Below are positions 9,301 to 19,707 of a stretch of DNA of 28,458 nucleotides, one piece after another. This DNA comes from Mesotaenium endlicherianum (lineage: Eukaryota > Streptophyta > Zygnematophyceae > Zygnematales > Mesotaeniaceae), in assembly GCA_009602735.1 (NCBI GenBank), contig WELA01007952.1, forward strand, positions 403,217 through 431,674, given 5' to 3'. Every line of letters begins with the position of its first letter. Positions within the stretch are counted from its first letter, which is position 1. The notes under the pieces are model-generated. The model made no database searches. It was not told where the DNA came from and saw only the letters and a list, made by a program, of their open reading frames with translations. A program made the position numbers and the translations under genes.

Positions 9301-10174
9301 CATCAGTGTACTGAGCAACAATTTTTGCAGCAGTAGGGTGCTCCGGAGGGCTTACCTTTTTCTCAACCACTTCTTCAGGTTGAGGAGGTACCTCTCTTAG
9401 CAGCAGACAGAACATTCTGTCTTCCTTCTGGTTCCAGCTTTTGACGAACTCCATTGCATTCAGCAACTTGCATCCTTCTGGAAGCCTCTTCTTTTCCTTC
9501 ATTTGCCATCCACACAGGACAAGAGGAAGAGCACTGGTGGGTGCCAAGTCAGTCTGCCCATCACTGGCTCCTCTCACTTTAACTGTACCTCTGCTCCAAC
9601 ACACTTCAGCTTGATGTCTATTAAGCCAGGACCTGCCTAGCACGAGATCATAAAAGCCAGTGTTGAGTACCTCAAATGTAAGCGTTTCAGTTAGAACTGC
9701 AATGCCAGAACCTAACTGGACCTCAATAGGCTTGGTTATAACTCCTCCCGGGATACTTGAGGCATCTCCAAGGAATATTTTTCTATTCCCTTGGGTGACA
9801 GTAGGCAGCCTTAGCCGCTTAACTAAGTCCTTGTGAATAAAAGTATGTGACGCCCCTCCGTCAACAAATGCCCTCACCTTCCTACCTGCAATCATGCAAT
9901 GCAGTAGGATAGGGGGGACTGTCTTTTCCTGACTTTCGCATTGTTCTCCTGACGTAGCAAAGAAATGTTGGACATCAGGTGGAACAAGAGCATCCAGAGT
10001 GTGCACTCTCTGGACGTCTATATTACTGATGGTCTCCTTTATCTGTTTGTCAGGCATGCATAGTGAATCCAGTTCAGCAGGACCCATAATACCTGCTACG
10101 AGGGCAGCTAGTGACGACTCACTATCTCTAGCATCCTCACAGTCAGTAGACTGGATTACTGACTGTTGCTGTCT
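6371..10174 (-). CDS. pol: Pol polyprotein of copy 2 (PR-RT-RNaseH-IN-chromodomain)
   Basis: 1267 codons from the frameshift point, first ATG at 10087. Numbering from that ATG: protease D76 in VDGGAS; RT about 280-500 with D378 (IDLKSG) and F440-L-D-D443; RNase H with D589, E639 and D664; integrase zinc finger H805, H812, C842, C845; integrase core D875, D936, E972, where D936 and E972 are 35 residues apart, the usual DD35E spacing. GPY-type motif about 1108-1150 (LGPVWVGPY) and a chromodomain 1178-1230 keeping the cage positions Y1178, W1203 and Y1206. Chromodomains of this clade bind methylated histone tails and steer integration. No stop or shift is seen; the frameshifted Gag-Pol would be 1754 residues. 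Confidence 0.95.
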   Translation of the reverse strand, partial: RQQQSVIQSTDCEDARDSESSLAALVAGIMGPAELDSLCMPDKQIKETISNIDVQRVHTLDALVPPDVQHFFATSGEQCESQEKTVPPILLHCMIAGRKVRAFVDGGASHTFIHKDLVKRLRLPTVTQGNRKIFLGDASSIPGGVITKPIEVQLGSGIAVLTETLTFEVLNTGFYDLVLGRSWLNRHQAEVCWSRGTVKVRGASDGQTDLAPTSALPLVLCGWQMKEKKRLPEGCKLLNAMEFVKSWNQKEDRMFCLLLREVPPQPEEVVEKKVSPPEHPTAAKIVAQYTDVFNMPPGLPPKREVDHRIDLLPGSQPPWQRTYGLSYLESEELKTQIAELEENGYISPSKSPYGAPILFVKKKDGSMRMCVDYRALNRITVKNKYALPRIEDLLDTLSGAKVFSKIDLKSGYHQIRIAEGDEHKTAFRTRYGHYEFNVMPFGLTNAPATFMGAMNDIFRPYLDKFVQVFLDDILIFSKDEAQHTEHLKKVLDTLRKNHLYAKMSKCDFFKESIEFLGHVVSKEGISVDPKKVQTIRDWPVPQSVSEVRSFLGLANYYRRFIENYSTKASKLTDLTKKDIGYVWGEEQQAAFQTLKDALCSAPVLAVYDPSKPVQVVTDASDFAMGAILLQPADKTTKDGKVRQEWHPVLYESMKFNPAEINYSVHDKELLAIIHVLKQWRAYLHGKAFKVITDHLALTHFQKKSKLSRRENRWSQMLEQFQVQIDYKPGKLNPADALSRRPDLQERNFSQHTVDKVLCALTSLKVKKSFLEQLRKAYLSDPTFEPSPTTGVCRATALGYKLKGGVWVTETTSGRLKLVIPNNLEIRSLLLSQAHDSLLGGHLGQAKTVGKLAKHYHWEGLPREVLKYVKSCDQCQRNKSRHTPPGGLLQPLPIPAGRWETISMDWVVSLPRTANGHDSILVVVDKLTKMVIFIPTTVKVTALETARQFYNHVVCQHGLPSNIISDRDSKFTSKFWRALMGLMGVKQLLSTANHPQTDGQTERTNRVLQEVLRAYINQKQDNWDDLLPQIQFAVNSAVHASTGKTPFELSLGRVPKSPLDVLGESLTHPEGIDNPVSLQLTQEFADTLSEVQRNLHTAQENQQKYANQHRRELTFSKGDLVKLHSQHLYLPGVVKKKLGPVWVGPYSVVRRVGQNAYKLNMSAEYKGHPVFNVSFLEPYIKGDTLFTGRFPVQPGPVPAVRDGDPEEYEVDEILDARSVRRSSKYVMKYLIRWKGYDASGDTWEFKDHLTNAKGALTRFHLRAAGVPP

Positions 10175-10180
10175 TTTAAA
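10139..10180 (-). promoter_or_regulatory. Gag-Pol -1 ribosomal frameshift signal (copy 2)
   Basis: Same arrangement as copy 1: TTTAAAA at 10174-10180 in gag phase, 7-nt spacer, 10-bp perfect stem at 10139-10166. Tandem slippage lets Leu-UUA and Lys-AAA re-pair with UUU and AAA, after which 29 residues lead into the pol ATG. The gag stop is at 10156-10158. Confidence 0.8.
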
Positions 10181-11634
10181 GGCTGGTCTTTTCTCTCGAC
10201 CTTAGGCAGGTGCTTGACCGGACACTGTTCTCTGTAGTGGCCTTTCTGCTGACAATGGTAGCAAGTAGATTTTGCTGAGGCTGGTCTCGGCTTAGTCCTA
10301 CCACCACCCCTTCCATAGCCACCTCGAGAGGGACCACCTCTACCTCTAGACTGAATAGCATTGTACTCATACTCATATTCATCACCCTGATTATCCTCAG
10401 CCTGGTCTCCTTCAACTGCATTGTAGGAACCGTGGGGCTTTTTGACAATCTTAGACACCAAAGCGTTACTCTGGCGCTTGTGATTGAACTGCTGCTGATC
10501 CCAGGCGTCAGCATCCTGGATCAAGTCAGCCAGTTTCTCATACTTTTTCTCAGCAAAATGACCAGAGACCTCGGATTTCAAGCCATACCTGAAGTATGCT
10601 ATCCTATACCGTTCTGGCAAATCAGGCTGCTTCATCATGTTCTCTTGGAACTTTTGAGCAAACTCAGCAACTGAAGTGGTCTGCTTCAGTGTCAGGGAGA
10701 TCATCGCATAGATAGCTTTCTCCTGCTGGTTGATGACATCAAACTTCTCATGCAACTTCTCGACAAACTCTACCCACGTAGGGTCACCGAGTTGCCGAGC
10801 CTTACGCTCTTCCTTCCAGTAAAGCCACCAGTCTGCGGCACTGCCTTTCAGTAGCGCACCGGTGTGCCTGACCTTCTCGTAATCTTGCAGTTCTGGGTAG
10901 TTCTCCAGCCACTGCTCAACATCCGCGAGAAACTTGATCAGGTAATATTTTCTGTTTCCCTCAGGATCATAGTCCTGGGGAGGTTTCGGCTTGGGCTTAC
11001 TAGGCCCTCGGCCACCACCACTAGTGGTGTGAGACCCCAGTTGGTCTCTGTCCCGGAGTAGGGACATTATGATTCTTTTGTCCTCCTGCTGGGACTGATA
11101 CATGGTCGCCATTTGCGACTGCATCTGAACGAACAATGCTCCCAAGTCTACATTTTGGGGTGGTAGATTAGCAAATGCAGCAGCAGCATTGGCATCTACT
11201 CGCTGAGTAGTGTCCTCAACAATCCCTCTCGCTCCTGCAGCAGCAATTCCTGCCGCATTCAGCCGGTCACGTATTTGACCTAGGGGTACATTGAGTTGTA
11301 CGGCAGGAGGTGGGTTCAGAACATTGGCCCTTGATGCCATAAGTTCTTCAACAGTGCGCTCGTCAGCTGGCTGTCCTTCCCTCCTTTGTATATCTTCAGC
11401 GGCCTTTGCTACTTGTTCAGCTTCTAGTCTGGCTATCTCCTCCTCAGCTTGCTGAGCTGCGACTGAGGCAATAGCAGCTGCCTCATCTGCAGCCTCCCTA
11501 GCTGCAGTATCCGCTACTGCTTCCGAATAGGTACGGTTTCCCGCTACATGGCTTTCCGCCTGGTTTTCGACATTCTCGTTATCCTGGTTCTCCATGTCTC
11601 GGGAGTTGCTAGTTTGAGACCTTGTCCTTACCAT
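10156..11634 (-). CDS. gag: Gag polyprotein, copy 2
   Basis: 492 residues, identical in protein sequence to Gag of copy 1; I noticed one silent T/C difference around 11225. Capsid-like middle and one CCHC knuckle at 458-471. The frame overlaps pol, and the frameshift occurs after residue Lys487, five codons before the stop. The ATG is 22 nt past the primer site, within a GTAAGG donor-like context that could also serve splicing. With intact pol and LTRs on both sides, this copy could supply particles. Confidence 0.94.
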   Translation of the reverse strand: MVRTRSQTSNSRDMENQDNENVENQAESHVAGNRTYSEAVADTAAREAADEAAAIASVAAQQAEEEIARLEAEQVAKAAEDIQRREGQPADERTVEELMASRANVLNPPPAVQLNVPLGQIRDRLNAAGIAAAGARGIVEDTTQRVDANAAAAFANLPPQNVDLGALFVQMQSQMATMYQSQQEDKRIIMSLLRDRDQLGSHTTSGGGRGPSKPKPKPPQDYDPEGNRKYYLIKFLADVEQWLENYPELQDYEKVRHTGALLKGSAADWWLYWKEERKARQLGDPTWVEFVEKLHEKFDVINQQEKAIYAMISLTLKQTTSVAEFAQKFQENMMKQPDLPERYRIAYFRYGLKSEVSGHFAEKKYEKLADLIQDADAWDQQQFNHKRQSNALVSKIVKKPHGSYNAVEGDQAEDNQGDEYEYEYNAIQSRGRGGPSRGGYGRGGGRTKPRPASAKSTCYHCQQKGHYREQCPVKHLPKVERKDQPLKDSNSQ

Positions 11635-11655
11635 ACAAAGAAGACTGTGATAACT

Positions 11656-11667
11656 GCTCCGATACCA
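11656..11667 (-). promoter_or_regulatory. Primer-binding site, copy 2
   Basis: Coding-strand TGGTATCGGAGC, one base after the CA end of LTR-B. It matches the initiator-Met tRNA type site at 11 of 12 positions, as in copy 1. Confidence 0.8.
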
Positions 11668-11668
11668 C

Positions 11669-12414
11669 TGAAATGAATCGACTTACCAAATAGGCGATTA
11701 ACAATTAATAAAGATCTTTATATCAGCAAGTAATCTTTATGGTAATTTCCGTTAACTGGTTAAACGGCAAAGGACAATACACTAGCAGTGAATAATACTC
11801 GTAAGTCAAATGCGAGTAAACTAGCATCAATAATGCAAATCAGTAAACTCATACATAAGCAAGGTTAGAAGACAGTGCGTATCAATGGCTTCTCGCCTTG
11901 GATTCAGATCTCTCTCAGTAAGCTGTACAAGAGAGTTGGCCTCGTTTCCGAATGCCGAACTCGAGAGCAATGCCTAGCATATGTACATGGAATGAGTTTA
12001 CTGTTCAACGGTCAGTGCGATGGCACCGCCTACCCGGGAGTTAACCACGTTGGTAGGACCTCGGTTAACCAAATCCACCGCCATCTCCCATCATCCCGAA
12101 TAGCCATCCATCATGGGGATGTCATCTGGCCATTCATCTAGCAGGTGGTACTTAGATGCATATCAAGGCAGTTCGCTGCTACCGAGCACGGAAGTCAGCT
12201 GGCTGTCAAAGAATGTGTCAGCAAGCTGACTTAAGTTGACTTCAGCCTGCTGCTTTTGGCCGAGTCATCTAACTGATAATTATGTAAAGTCCAGCAGACT
12301 GATTATTAACTAAAGTTCAGCAGACTGACTACTAACTAAAGTTCAGCAGGCTGAACTAAATTAACTATTATATTTAAATGAATATTATATCTACTAATGT
12401 ACTGATTCATTACA
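11669..12414 (-). repeat. LTR-B: 5' LTR of copy 2
   Basis: 746 bp with TG...CA ends (TGTAATGAATC ... GATTCATTTCA on the minus strand). It is 26 bp longer than LTR-A because a 26-bp unit (12311-12336) repeats the sequence around one U3 palindrome. TATAAA is conserved at the LTR-A equivalent (11717-11722). The primer site follows directly. It carries the dyad cluster at 12194-12356. Confidence 0.9.
12311..12356 (-). repeat. 26-bp partial tandem duplication in U3 of LTR-B
   Basis: The unit starting TAAAGTTCAGCAG (12311-12336) is followed by a second, partial unit ending GTTCAGCAGGCTGAAC. LTR-A has a single unit. It adds one more CAGC/GCTG dyad and accounts exactly for the 26-bp length difference between the two LTRs. 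Confidence 0.75.
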
Positions 12415-12646
12415 CATTGCCTGTTAAGGTGCTTAGACGTGATTTCTGCAAACCACAAAACTTGTTCATTCTGTTAACCCTCAACTTGGGCGGAAGCCTG
12501 TGTGGAAGTAAGACACTTATGTCCTACTTCTGAGAACTTGTTGATTGGTGTAGGTGAACAAGAATTCCCAAGTCATTTGGGGACTGAGGCCTGTGAAGGC
12601 TGCCGGTGTTCAACCTGGAAGGGGACCCGGAAGAATTCAACTGTAT

Positions 12647-14188
12647 ATGCTGTTGAGGAGTGGAAGACTCTACCACTCTGTGGAGCCTGCAGAAGGTTCT
12701 GAATCTAGCCAGAGTCCACGAGGAAGTGAGACGTCTGAGCATATTGACAACCGGTGGAGTGAGCAACCGTTGAGAGACGAGTCCCGCCATATCTCCGCAA
12801 GCGTTGAGAACCGGGATAAGACACGAGCTTTTGCACCTGATTTGGGCACAGAGCAAGACGTGTGGGGAAGTGTCAATGAGTCTTGGTCACTGTTCGAAAG
12901 GGCCGGTGATGATCGGGATGAAAATCCTAAGTTCAAGCTGTCTGCAAAGTGTTTTAGCGGACGAACCAGCGGAAATGGTCACACTTTCGAAGAGTTTGAT
13001 GAGATCTATTGGGCAAAATTCTTTGAGAAGATTCAAAAGGATTCTTCTTATACGCAGTCTGTCGCATTTATAGGCCTGGTTTAGTACTTAAACAAGGATG
13101 CCCTACTGCTATATCGCCAATTCCGGAAGGATGAGGATCTCACCCAGGAATGGGCATTTGCAGAACAGAAAAGGGTAAGGAATTTGAAAATCCAGAAAGA
13201 GGCTGCAAAAGCCCGAATGTCTGCTCTATCTTTAGGAAGAACAGTGACAGCTGCACCTGTTGAGAGCATAGACTTAGCTGCACTAACACAAGAATTAACT
13301 GAGGCCATGAGGCAACTCACTAAGGGACAGCGAAGAGCTGCTACTCAGAGTGATGATGCCGGCTCTGTCGCAGAGTTGCGAAAAGTGTGTGCAGAACTGT
13401 CTGAAAAGATTGCTAATGCTCAGGAACGAGTAACACCCAGAGCTGCACCACTCCATGGTCAGCAAGGCGATAGCGCCACGACAGAGGCAAGCCATGTGCA
13501 AGCCTTGGCTAGCTGTCGTAAGGATATGGAGGCTGGGGATGACCAGCTAGACCCCAAGCATTGCCTGCGCCGTTTTTTTAAGTTGCTTGAAGCACGATTC
13601 CCAGAGGATCGCAGTCTTAAGGTGCACCGTTATGTGCATTTTCTCCGTCAGAAGAACGAGACAGTCACGGAGGTTTAATCCAGATTGGTAGACCTCGCCA
13701 AAAAGGCAAAAATATATGAGCCCAGAATAGTGGCTGACAAGTTTCTATTGTGCTTGGGCAAGGAAACAGATCGTGAAGTCAGGCCACATCTGTCCGCAAA
13801 GCGCGGGATTGACTGGGACATCAACGAGGCGATTGAAATAGCACGCAATGTCGAAGAAGGTAAAGTGCGGTACAAAGAGGCTTCCAAGACGCTTATGGCT
13901 CCTGAGAGGAAGGGAGGAATCCTTTCCACCTAAGGCCAATAGCTCTAATTTTCAGTTTAAGAAAAAAAGCGGGTCTTTCAATAAGTTTGCTAAGCATGCC
14001 AACACTGCTGAAACAGCAGAGAGCTGTTGGAATTGCGGGAAATCAGGACATCAAAAGAGGGATTGTCCGTACCCAGATGCTAAGCAATTATCTGCTAGCA
14101 AGGCACAGATATGTGCACATTGCAGCAAGAAGGGACACTCTGAAGATGAGTGCTGGTCTAAGAACCCAAATTTTGAAACCACCTTGGG
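12647..14188 (+). pseudogene. Decayed gag of an unrelated LTR element, two CCHC knuckles
   Basis: Starts MLLRSGRLY, like many plant gypsy Gag N termini. One frame runs from 12647 through in-frame TAG (13082) and TAA (13676), then a shift near 13905 leads to two zinc knuckles: CWNCGKSGHQKRDC and CAHCSKKGHSEDEC, both CX2CX4HX4C. The middle part (LDPKHCLRRFFKLLEARFPE, HRYVHFLRQKNETV) looks capsid-like. It resembles neither Gag of the main family nor any gene I can name. The decayed main-family copy begins directly after it at 14189, so that copy probably inserted into this element. Bases 12415-12646 before the ATG may be its leader; no LTR or primer site is recognised. Confidence 0.7.
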
Positions 14189-14711
14189 TGTAATGAATCA
14201 GTATATTGGTTGATATAATGTTCATTTATATATAATAGTTAAATAAGTTCAGCCTGCTGAACTTTAGTTAATATTGAGTCTGCTGGACTTTATAAAATGA
14301 TCGATTTAATGACTCAGCCGAGAGCAGCAGGCTGAAGTCAACTTAGGTCAGCTTGCTGACACATTCTTTGACAGCCAGCTGACTTCCGTACTCGGTAGCA
14401 GTGAACTGCCTAGATATGCATTTAAGTGTGGTGGGCTAGATGAATGGCCAAAGGACATCCTTAGGATGGATGGCGAATCAAGATGATGGGAGATGGCGGT
14501 GGATTTGATTGACCGAGGTCCTACCAACGTGGTTAACTTCCGGGTAGGCGGTGCCATCGCACTGGCCGTTGAACAGTAAACTCATTCCATGTACATATGT
14601 GTTGTCTTTTGCTGTTTAAATCAATTAACAGAAAATACCAAAAAGTTTACTTGCTGATATAAAGATCTTCATTAATTATTAATCGCCTTTTTAGTAAGTC
14701 GATTCATTTCA
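14189..14711 (+). repeat. LTR-C: 5' LTR of copy 3, internally deleted
   Basis: 523 bp starting TGTAATGAATC and ending GATTCATTTCA. Compared with the 720-746 bp LTRs, roughly 190-200 bp are missing after CATGTACATATG near 14600. The U3 palindromes and the TATAAAG near the end are kept. The preceding five bases are TTGGG (14184-14188); the partner target-site copy cannot be checked because the 3' end is lost. Confidence 0.85.
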
Positions 14712-14712
14712 G

Positions 14713-14724
14713 TGGTATCTAAGC
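14713..14724 (+). promoter_or_regulatory. Degenerate primer-binding site, copy 3
   Basis: TGGTATCTAAGC stands one base after LTR-C. It keeps TGGTATC but differs from the iMet-type site at two of the next positions, in line with decay. Confidence 0.6.
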
Positions 14725-14745
14725 ACTTATCACAGTCTTCTTTGT

Positions 14746-16209
14746 ATGGTAAGGACAAGGTCTTAAACTAGCAACTCCCAAGACATGGAGAACCAGGATA
14801 ACGAGAATGTCGAAAACCAGGCGGAAAGCCATGTAGCGGGAACCCGTACCTATTCTGAAGCAGTGGCAGATACTGCAGCTAGAGAGGCTGTAGATGAGGC
14901 AGCTGCTATTGCTGCAGTCGCAGCACGGCAGGCTGAAGAGGAAAGAGTCAGATTAAAAAAGGCTGCTGACGATACAGAAAGGAGGGAGGGACAGCCAGCG
15001 GACGAGCGCACTATCAAGGAACTTATGGCATCAAGGGCCAATGTTCTGAACCCACCTCCTACTGTACAGCCCACTGTGCCTCTAGGTCAAATTCGTGACC
15101 GGCTCAATGCGGCAGAAATTGCTGCTGCAGGAACGAGAGGGACAGTTGAGAACACTGCTGAGCGAATGGATGCCCATGCTGCTGCTGCATTTGCTAGACT
15201 CCCACCTCAGAGTGTGGATTTGGGAGCATTATTTGTTCAAATGCAATCGCAAATGGCAAGTATGTACCAGTTCCAACAGGAGGACCAAAAAAATCATACT
15301 GTGCATGTTGCGAGATAGAGACCAATTGGATTCTCAAACCATGGGCGGTGGTGGAAGAGGGCCAAGTAAGCCTAAGCCGAAACCTCCCCAGGACTATGAT
15401 CCTGACGGAAACAAGAAAAGTTACCTGATCAGTTTCTCGCTGATGTTGAGCAGTGGCTGGAGAATTACCCAGAGCTGCAGGATTACGAGAAGTTCAGGCA
15501 CACCGGTACTCTACTGGAAGGCAGTGCAGCAGACTGGTGGCTATTTTGGAAAGGAAAGCGTAAGGCTCAGCAACTCGGTGACTCTACGTGGATAGAGTTT
15601 GTCGAAAAGTTGCATGAGAAGTTTGATGTCATCAACCAGCAGGAGAAAGTTATCTATGCAATGATCTCCTTGACACTGAAGCAGACCACTTCAGTTGCTG
15701 ACTCTGCTCAAAAGTTCCGGGAGAACATGATGAAGCAGCCAGACTTGCCAGAGCGGTATGGGATAGCATACTTTAGGTATGGCTTGAAATCCGCAGTCTC
15801 TGGTCATTTTGCTGAAAAGAAGTATGAGAAACTGGCTGACTTGATCCAGGATGCTGATATCTGGGATCAACAGCAATTCAATCACAAGCGCCAGAGTAAT
15901 GCTTTGGTGTCTAAGATTGTCAAAAAGCCCCTCGGTTCCTACAATGCAATTGAAGGAGACCAGGCTGAGGATGATCCGGGTGATGAATATGGGTATGAGT
16001 ACAATGCTATGCAGTCGAGAGGGAGAGGTGGTTTCTCTCGAGGCGGCTATGGAAGAGGTGGTGGTAGGACTAAGCTAAGACCAGCCTCAGCAAAATCGAT
16101 TTGCTTCCATTGCCAGCAGCCAGGTCACTTCAGAGAGCAGTGTCCAAACAAGCACCTCCCAAAGGTCGAGAGAAAAGACCAGCCTTTAAAAGACAGTAAC
16201 AGTCAGTAA
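14746..16209 (+). pseudogene. gag: Gag pseudogene of copy 3
   Basis: Homologous along its length to the 492-residue Gag. The family start ATG (14746) is followed by a TAA at codon 7; the next in-frame ATG (14785) opens a fragment that goes out of frame near 15285 at an A-rich run. A second shift near 15430 restores the capsid frame, which is then open to 16209 and includes the knuckle CFHCQQPGHFREQC. The protein cannot be made in full. Confidence 0.88.
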
Positions 16210-16226
16210 TCCAGTCTACTGACTGT
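16185..16226 (+). promoter_or_regulatory. Fossil -1 frameshift signal with following stop, copy 3
   Basis: TTTAAAA (16185-16191), 7-nt spacer and the same perfect 10-bp stem (16199-16226) are kept in this decayed copy. One base change (C to T relative to copies 1 and 2) creates TAA at 16197-16199 in the -1 frame, two codons after the slip codons, so Gag-Pol would end at once. Confidence 0.75.
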
Positions 16227-16229
16227 GAG

Positions 16230-19200
16230 GATGCTAGAGATAGTGAGTCGTCACTAGCTGCCCTCGTAGCAGGTATTATGGGTCCTGCTGAACTGGATTC
16301 ACTATGCATGCCTGACAACCAGATAAAGGAGACCATCAGCAATATAGATCTCCAGAGAGTGCACACTCTGGATGATCTTGTTCCACCTGATGTCCAACAT
16401 TTCTTTGCTAAGTCAGGAGAACAATGCGAAAGTCCGGAAAAGACAGTCCTCCCTATCCTACTGCATTGCATGATTGCAGGTAGGAAGGTGAGGGCATTTG
16501 TTGACGGAGAGGCGTCACATACTTTCATCCATAAGGACTTGACTATTCATTTAAATATAATCGTTAATTAAGTTCAGCCCACTGAACTTTATGTAGTATT
16601 GAGTCTGCTGGACTTTATATCACTATCAGTTTAAGGACCCAGCCGGAAGCAGCAGGCTGAAGCCAACTTAAGTCAGCTTGCTGACACATTCTTTGACAGC
16701 CAGCTGACTTCCGTACTCGGTAGCAGCGAACTTTACGATACGCATCTAAGTGTGGTATGCTAGATGAATGGCCAGATGACATCCCTATGATGGATGGCGA
16801 TTCGGTATGATGGGAGATGGCGGTGGATTTGGTTAACCGAGGTCCTACCAACGTGGTTAACTCTCGGGTAGGCGGTGCCATCGCACTGGTCGTTGAACAG
16901 TAACTCATTCCATGTACATATGCTAGGCATTGCTCTCGAGTTCGGCATTCGGAAACGAGGCCAACTCTCTTGTACAGCTTACTGAGAGAGATCTGAATTC
17001 AAGGCTAGAAGCCATTGATACGCACTGTCTTCCAACCTTGCTTATGTATGAGTTTACTGATTGCATTATTGATGCTAGTTTACTTGCATTTGACTTACGA
17101 GTATTATTCACTGGTAGTGTGTGGTCCTTTGCTGTTTATTCAATTAATGGAAAATACCATAAAGATTACTTGCTGATATAAAGATCTTTATTAATTGTTA
17201 ATCGCCTAATTGGTAAGACGATTCATTTCACCAGTGCTCTTCCTCTTGTCCTGTATGGATGGCAAATGAAGGAGAAGGAGAGGCTTCCAGGAGGATGCAA
17301 ATTGCTGAATGCAATAGAGTTCATCGAAAGCTGGAACCAGAAGGAAGACAGAATGTTCTGTCTGCTGCTAAGAGAGGTACCCCCTCAACCTGAAGAAGTG
17401 GTTGAGAAAAAGGTAAGCCCTCCGGCGCACCCTACTGCTGCAAAAATCGTTGCTCAATATCCTGATATTTTTAATATGCCTTCAGGACTACCCCCTAAGA
17501 GGGAAGTGGATCATAGGATTGATTTATTACCTGGTAGTCAACCACCCTGGCAACGCACTTATGGCTTGTCTTATGTGGAGAGCGAAGAGTTGAAAACACA
17601 GATTGCAGAGCTTGAGGAAAATGGTTACATTTCCCCCAGTAAATCACCTTATGGCGCACCCATCCTATTTGTTAAAAAAAAGGATGGCAGTATGCAGATG
17701 TGTGTGGATTACAGAGCTCTGAACAGATTACGGTAAAGAATAAGTATGCTTTACCCAAAATCGAGGACTTGCTTGATACCCTGTCTGGTGCTAAGGTGTT
17801 CGGTAAGATAGATCTCAAGAGTGGTTATCATCAAATCAGAATTGCTGAGAGGGATGAACACAAGACTGCCTTCCGCACACGTTATGGACACTATGAGTTT
17901 AACGTGATGCCATTTGGACTGACTAATGCTCCTGCAACCTTCATGGGTGCTATGAATGACATTTTCAGACCTTACCTGGATAAGTTTGTGCAAATTTCCC
18001 TGGATGATATTCTAATTTTCTCTAAAGATGAAGCTCAGTATGCTGAACACTAATAGACAGTCATGGACACTCTGAGAAGAAACCAGTTGTATGCTTAAAT
18101 GAGCAAGTGTGATTTCTTCAAGGAAAGTATTTAATTTATAGGCCACGTTGTCAGCAAAGAAGGCATCAGTGTGGATCCTAAGAAAGTCCAAACCATAAGG
18201 GACTGGCCTGTACCACAATTTGTCTCCGAAGTTAGATCCTTCCTTGGGTTGGCTAACTATTGTAAGAGATTTATTGAGAATTATTCTACAAAGGCAAGTA
18301 AATTGACTGACCTTACTAAGAAAGACATAGGGTATGTGTGGGGGGATGAGCAGCAAGCTGCCTTCCAGACCCTTAAAGATGCTCTCTGTTCTGCCCCAGT
18401 TCTAGCCGTTTATGACCCCAGCAAACCTGTGCAGGTGATTACTGATGCTTCTGACTTTGCCATGGGTGCTATTTTGTTACAGCCTGCTGACAAAACCACA
18501 AAGGATGGTAAGGTAAAGCAGGAGTGGGATCCTGTATTGTATGAGTCTATGAAATTTAATCCAGCTGAGATTAATTCCTTTGTGCATGATAAAGAACTGC
18601 TAGCTGTCATTCATGTGCTCAAACAGTGGAGAGCATACTTACATGGTAAGGATTTTAAGGTGATTATAGATCATCTAACTCTGACTCACTTTCAGAAGAA
18701 GTCCAAGCTGTGAAGGAGGGAGAACCGCTGGAGCCAGATGCTGGAGCAGTTTCAAGTCCAGATTGACTACAAATCAGGGAAGTTGAATCCTGCTGATGCA
18801 CTCTCTAGAAAACCTGACTTGCAAGAAAGGAACTTTAGTCAGCACGCTGTAGATAAAGTCCTTTGTGCACTCACTTCACTAAAGGTGAAAAAGTCCTTCC
18901 TTGAACAACTTAGGAAAGCCTATCTTTCTGACCCAACATTTGAGCCCAGCCCCACTGATGGTGTGTATCCTCCTACTGCACTCGGCCATAGGCTTAAGGG
19001 TGGGGTCTGGGTGACTGAAACCACTTCAGGCAGGCTGAAGCTGGTCATTCCTAATAAGTTGGAAAGAAGGTCCCTTTTACTGAGTCAAGCAAATGACAAT
19101 TTGCTGGATGGGCATTTGGGGCAGGCCAAAAGTGTGGGCAAACTGGCAAAACATTATTATTGGGAGGGATTACCTCGAGAGATCTTGAAATATGTTAAAT

Positions 19201-19707
19201 TCTGTGATCAGTGTCAAAGAAGTAAGTTTAGACACACACCACCGGGGGGTCTCTTACAATTGCTGTCCATCCCAACTGGACGCTGGAAAACAATATCCAT
19301 GGACTGGGTGGTAACACTGCCACGAGCTGCCAATGGGCATGATTCGATATTGGTAGTCGTGGATAAACTGACAAAAATGGCCATTTTCATCCCCACAATT
19401 GTCAAAGTAACTGCACTCGAAACAGCGAGACAGTTCTACAACCATGTAGTATGCCAACATGGGCTATCCTCTAATATCATCTCAGACAGAGACTCAAAAT
19501 TTACCTCTAAGTTCTGGAGAGCTCTAATGGGGTTAATGGGAGTCAAACAGCTGCTCAGCACAGCAAACCACCTTCAAACTGATGGGCAGACTGAAAGAAC
19601 TAACAGCGTTCTGCAAGAAGTGCTGAGAGCATATATCAACAAAAAAGAAGACAATTGGGATGACCTGTTGCCTCAACTCCAATTTGCGGTCAACAGTGCG
19701 GTGCACA
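16230..19707 (+). pseudogene. pol: Pol pseudogene of copy 3
   Basis: First ATG at 16278; the protease motif is altered (VDGEAS instead of VDGGAS). The frame is interrupted at 16544 by LTR-D, and about 287 bp of the protease-RT linker is missing. RT resumes from 17231 with frames 17266-17736 and 17700-18053 (IDLKSG, and SLDD in place of FLDD); RT-RNase H is at 18171-18713, and the RNase H end plus integrase at 18738-19707. The integrase core motifs MDW, SDRDSKF and TERTN survive. Homology stops at about 19707, after VNSAVH. Confidence 0.88.
16544..17230 (+). repeat. LTR-D: 5'-truncated LTR lodged inside pol of copy 3
   Basis: About 687 bp homologous to the family LTR. It lacks the first 30 bases but ends with the full GATTCATTTCA. 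Pol sequence resumes immediately after it (CCAGTGCTCTTCC). It is not flanked by a target-site duplication, and about 287 bp of pol (equivalent to 9538-9824) is absent. Insertion followed by deletion, or recombination with another copy, could give this. Confidence 0.85.

Larger units (their letters stand above)
3594..12414 (-). mobile_element. Ty3/gypsy chromovirus copy 2 (apparently full length)
   Basis: 8.8 kb element, minus strand: 5' LTR-B (11669-12414), primer site (11656-11667), gag (10156-11634), pol by -1 frameshift (6371-10174), third ORF (4427-6103), polypurine tract (4314-4328) and 3' LTR-A (3594-4313). All three ORFs are open, so it may be autonomous. The integrase ends with a GPY-type module and a chromodomain, which defines a chromovirus. 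The base after the 3' LTR is already the spacer before copy 1's primer site, so there is no target-site duplication. The 5' flank at 12415-12419 is CATTG. Confidence 0.9.
14189..19707 (+). mobile_element. Decayed Ty3/gypsy copy 3 of the same family
   Basis: Plus-strand relative of copies 1 and 2: 5' LTR-C, degenerate primer site, broken gag, protease start, an LTR inside pol, RT, RNase H and most of integrase. It ends at about 19707 within the integrase core downstream of the catalytic Glu. The third ORF, chromodomain and 3' LTR are absent. Lesions seen: stop at gag codon 7, shifts near 15285 and 15430, stop just after the slip site, about 287 bp of pol lost, shifts near 17731 and 18049, stops near 18097, 18132 and 18711. 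It is inactive. Confidence 0.9.

Noticed and set aside
13082..13678. Programmed stop-codon readthrough in the second-family gag
   Set aside because: Two different stops plus a frameshift and no intact pol fit decay better; no readthrough context could be shown.
12415..14188. Target-site duplications for copies 2 and 3 (CATTG, TTGGG)
   Set aside because: The matching far ends are a shared LTR (copy 2) or missing (copy 3), so no pair can be confirmed.
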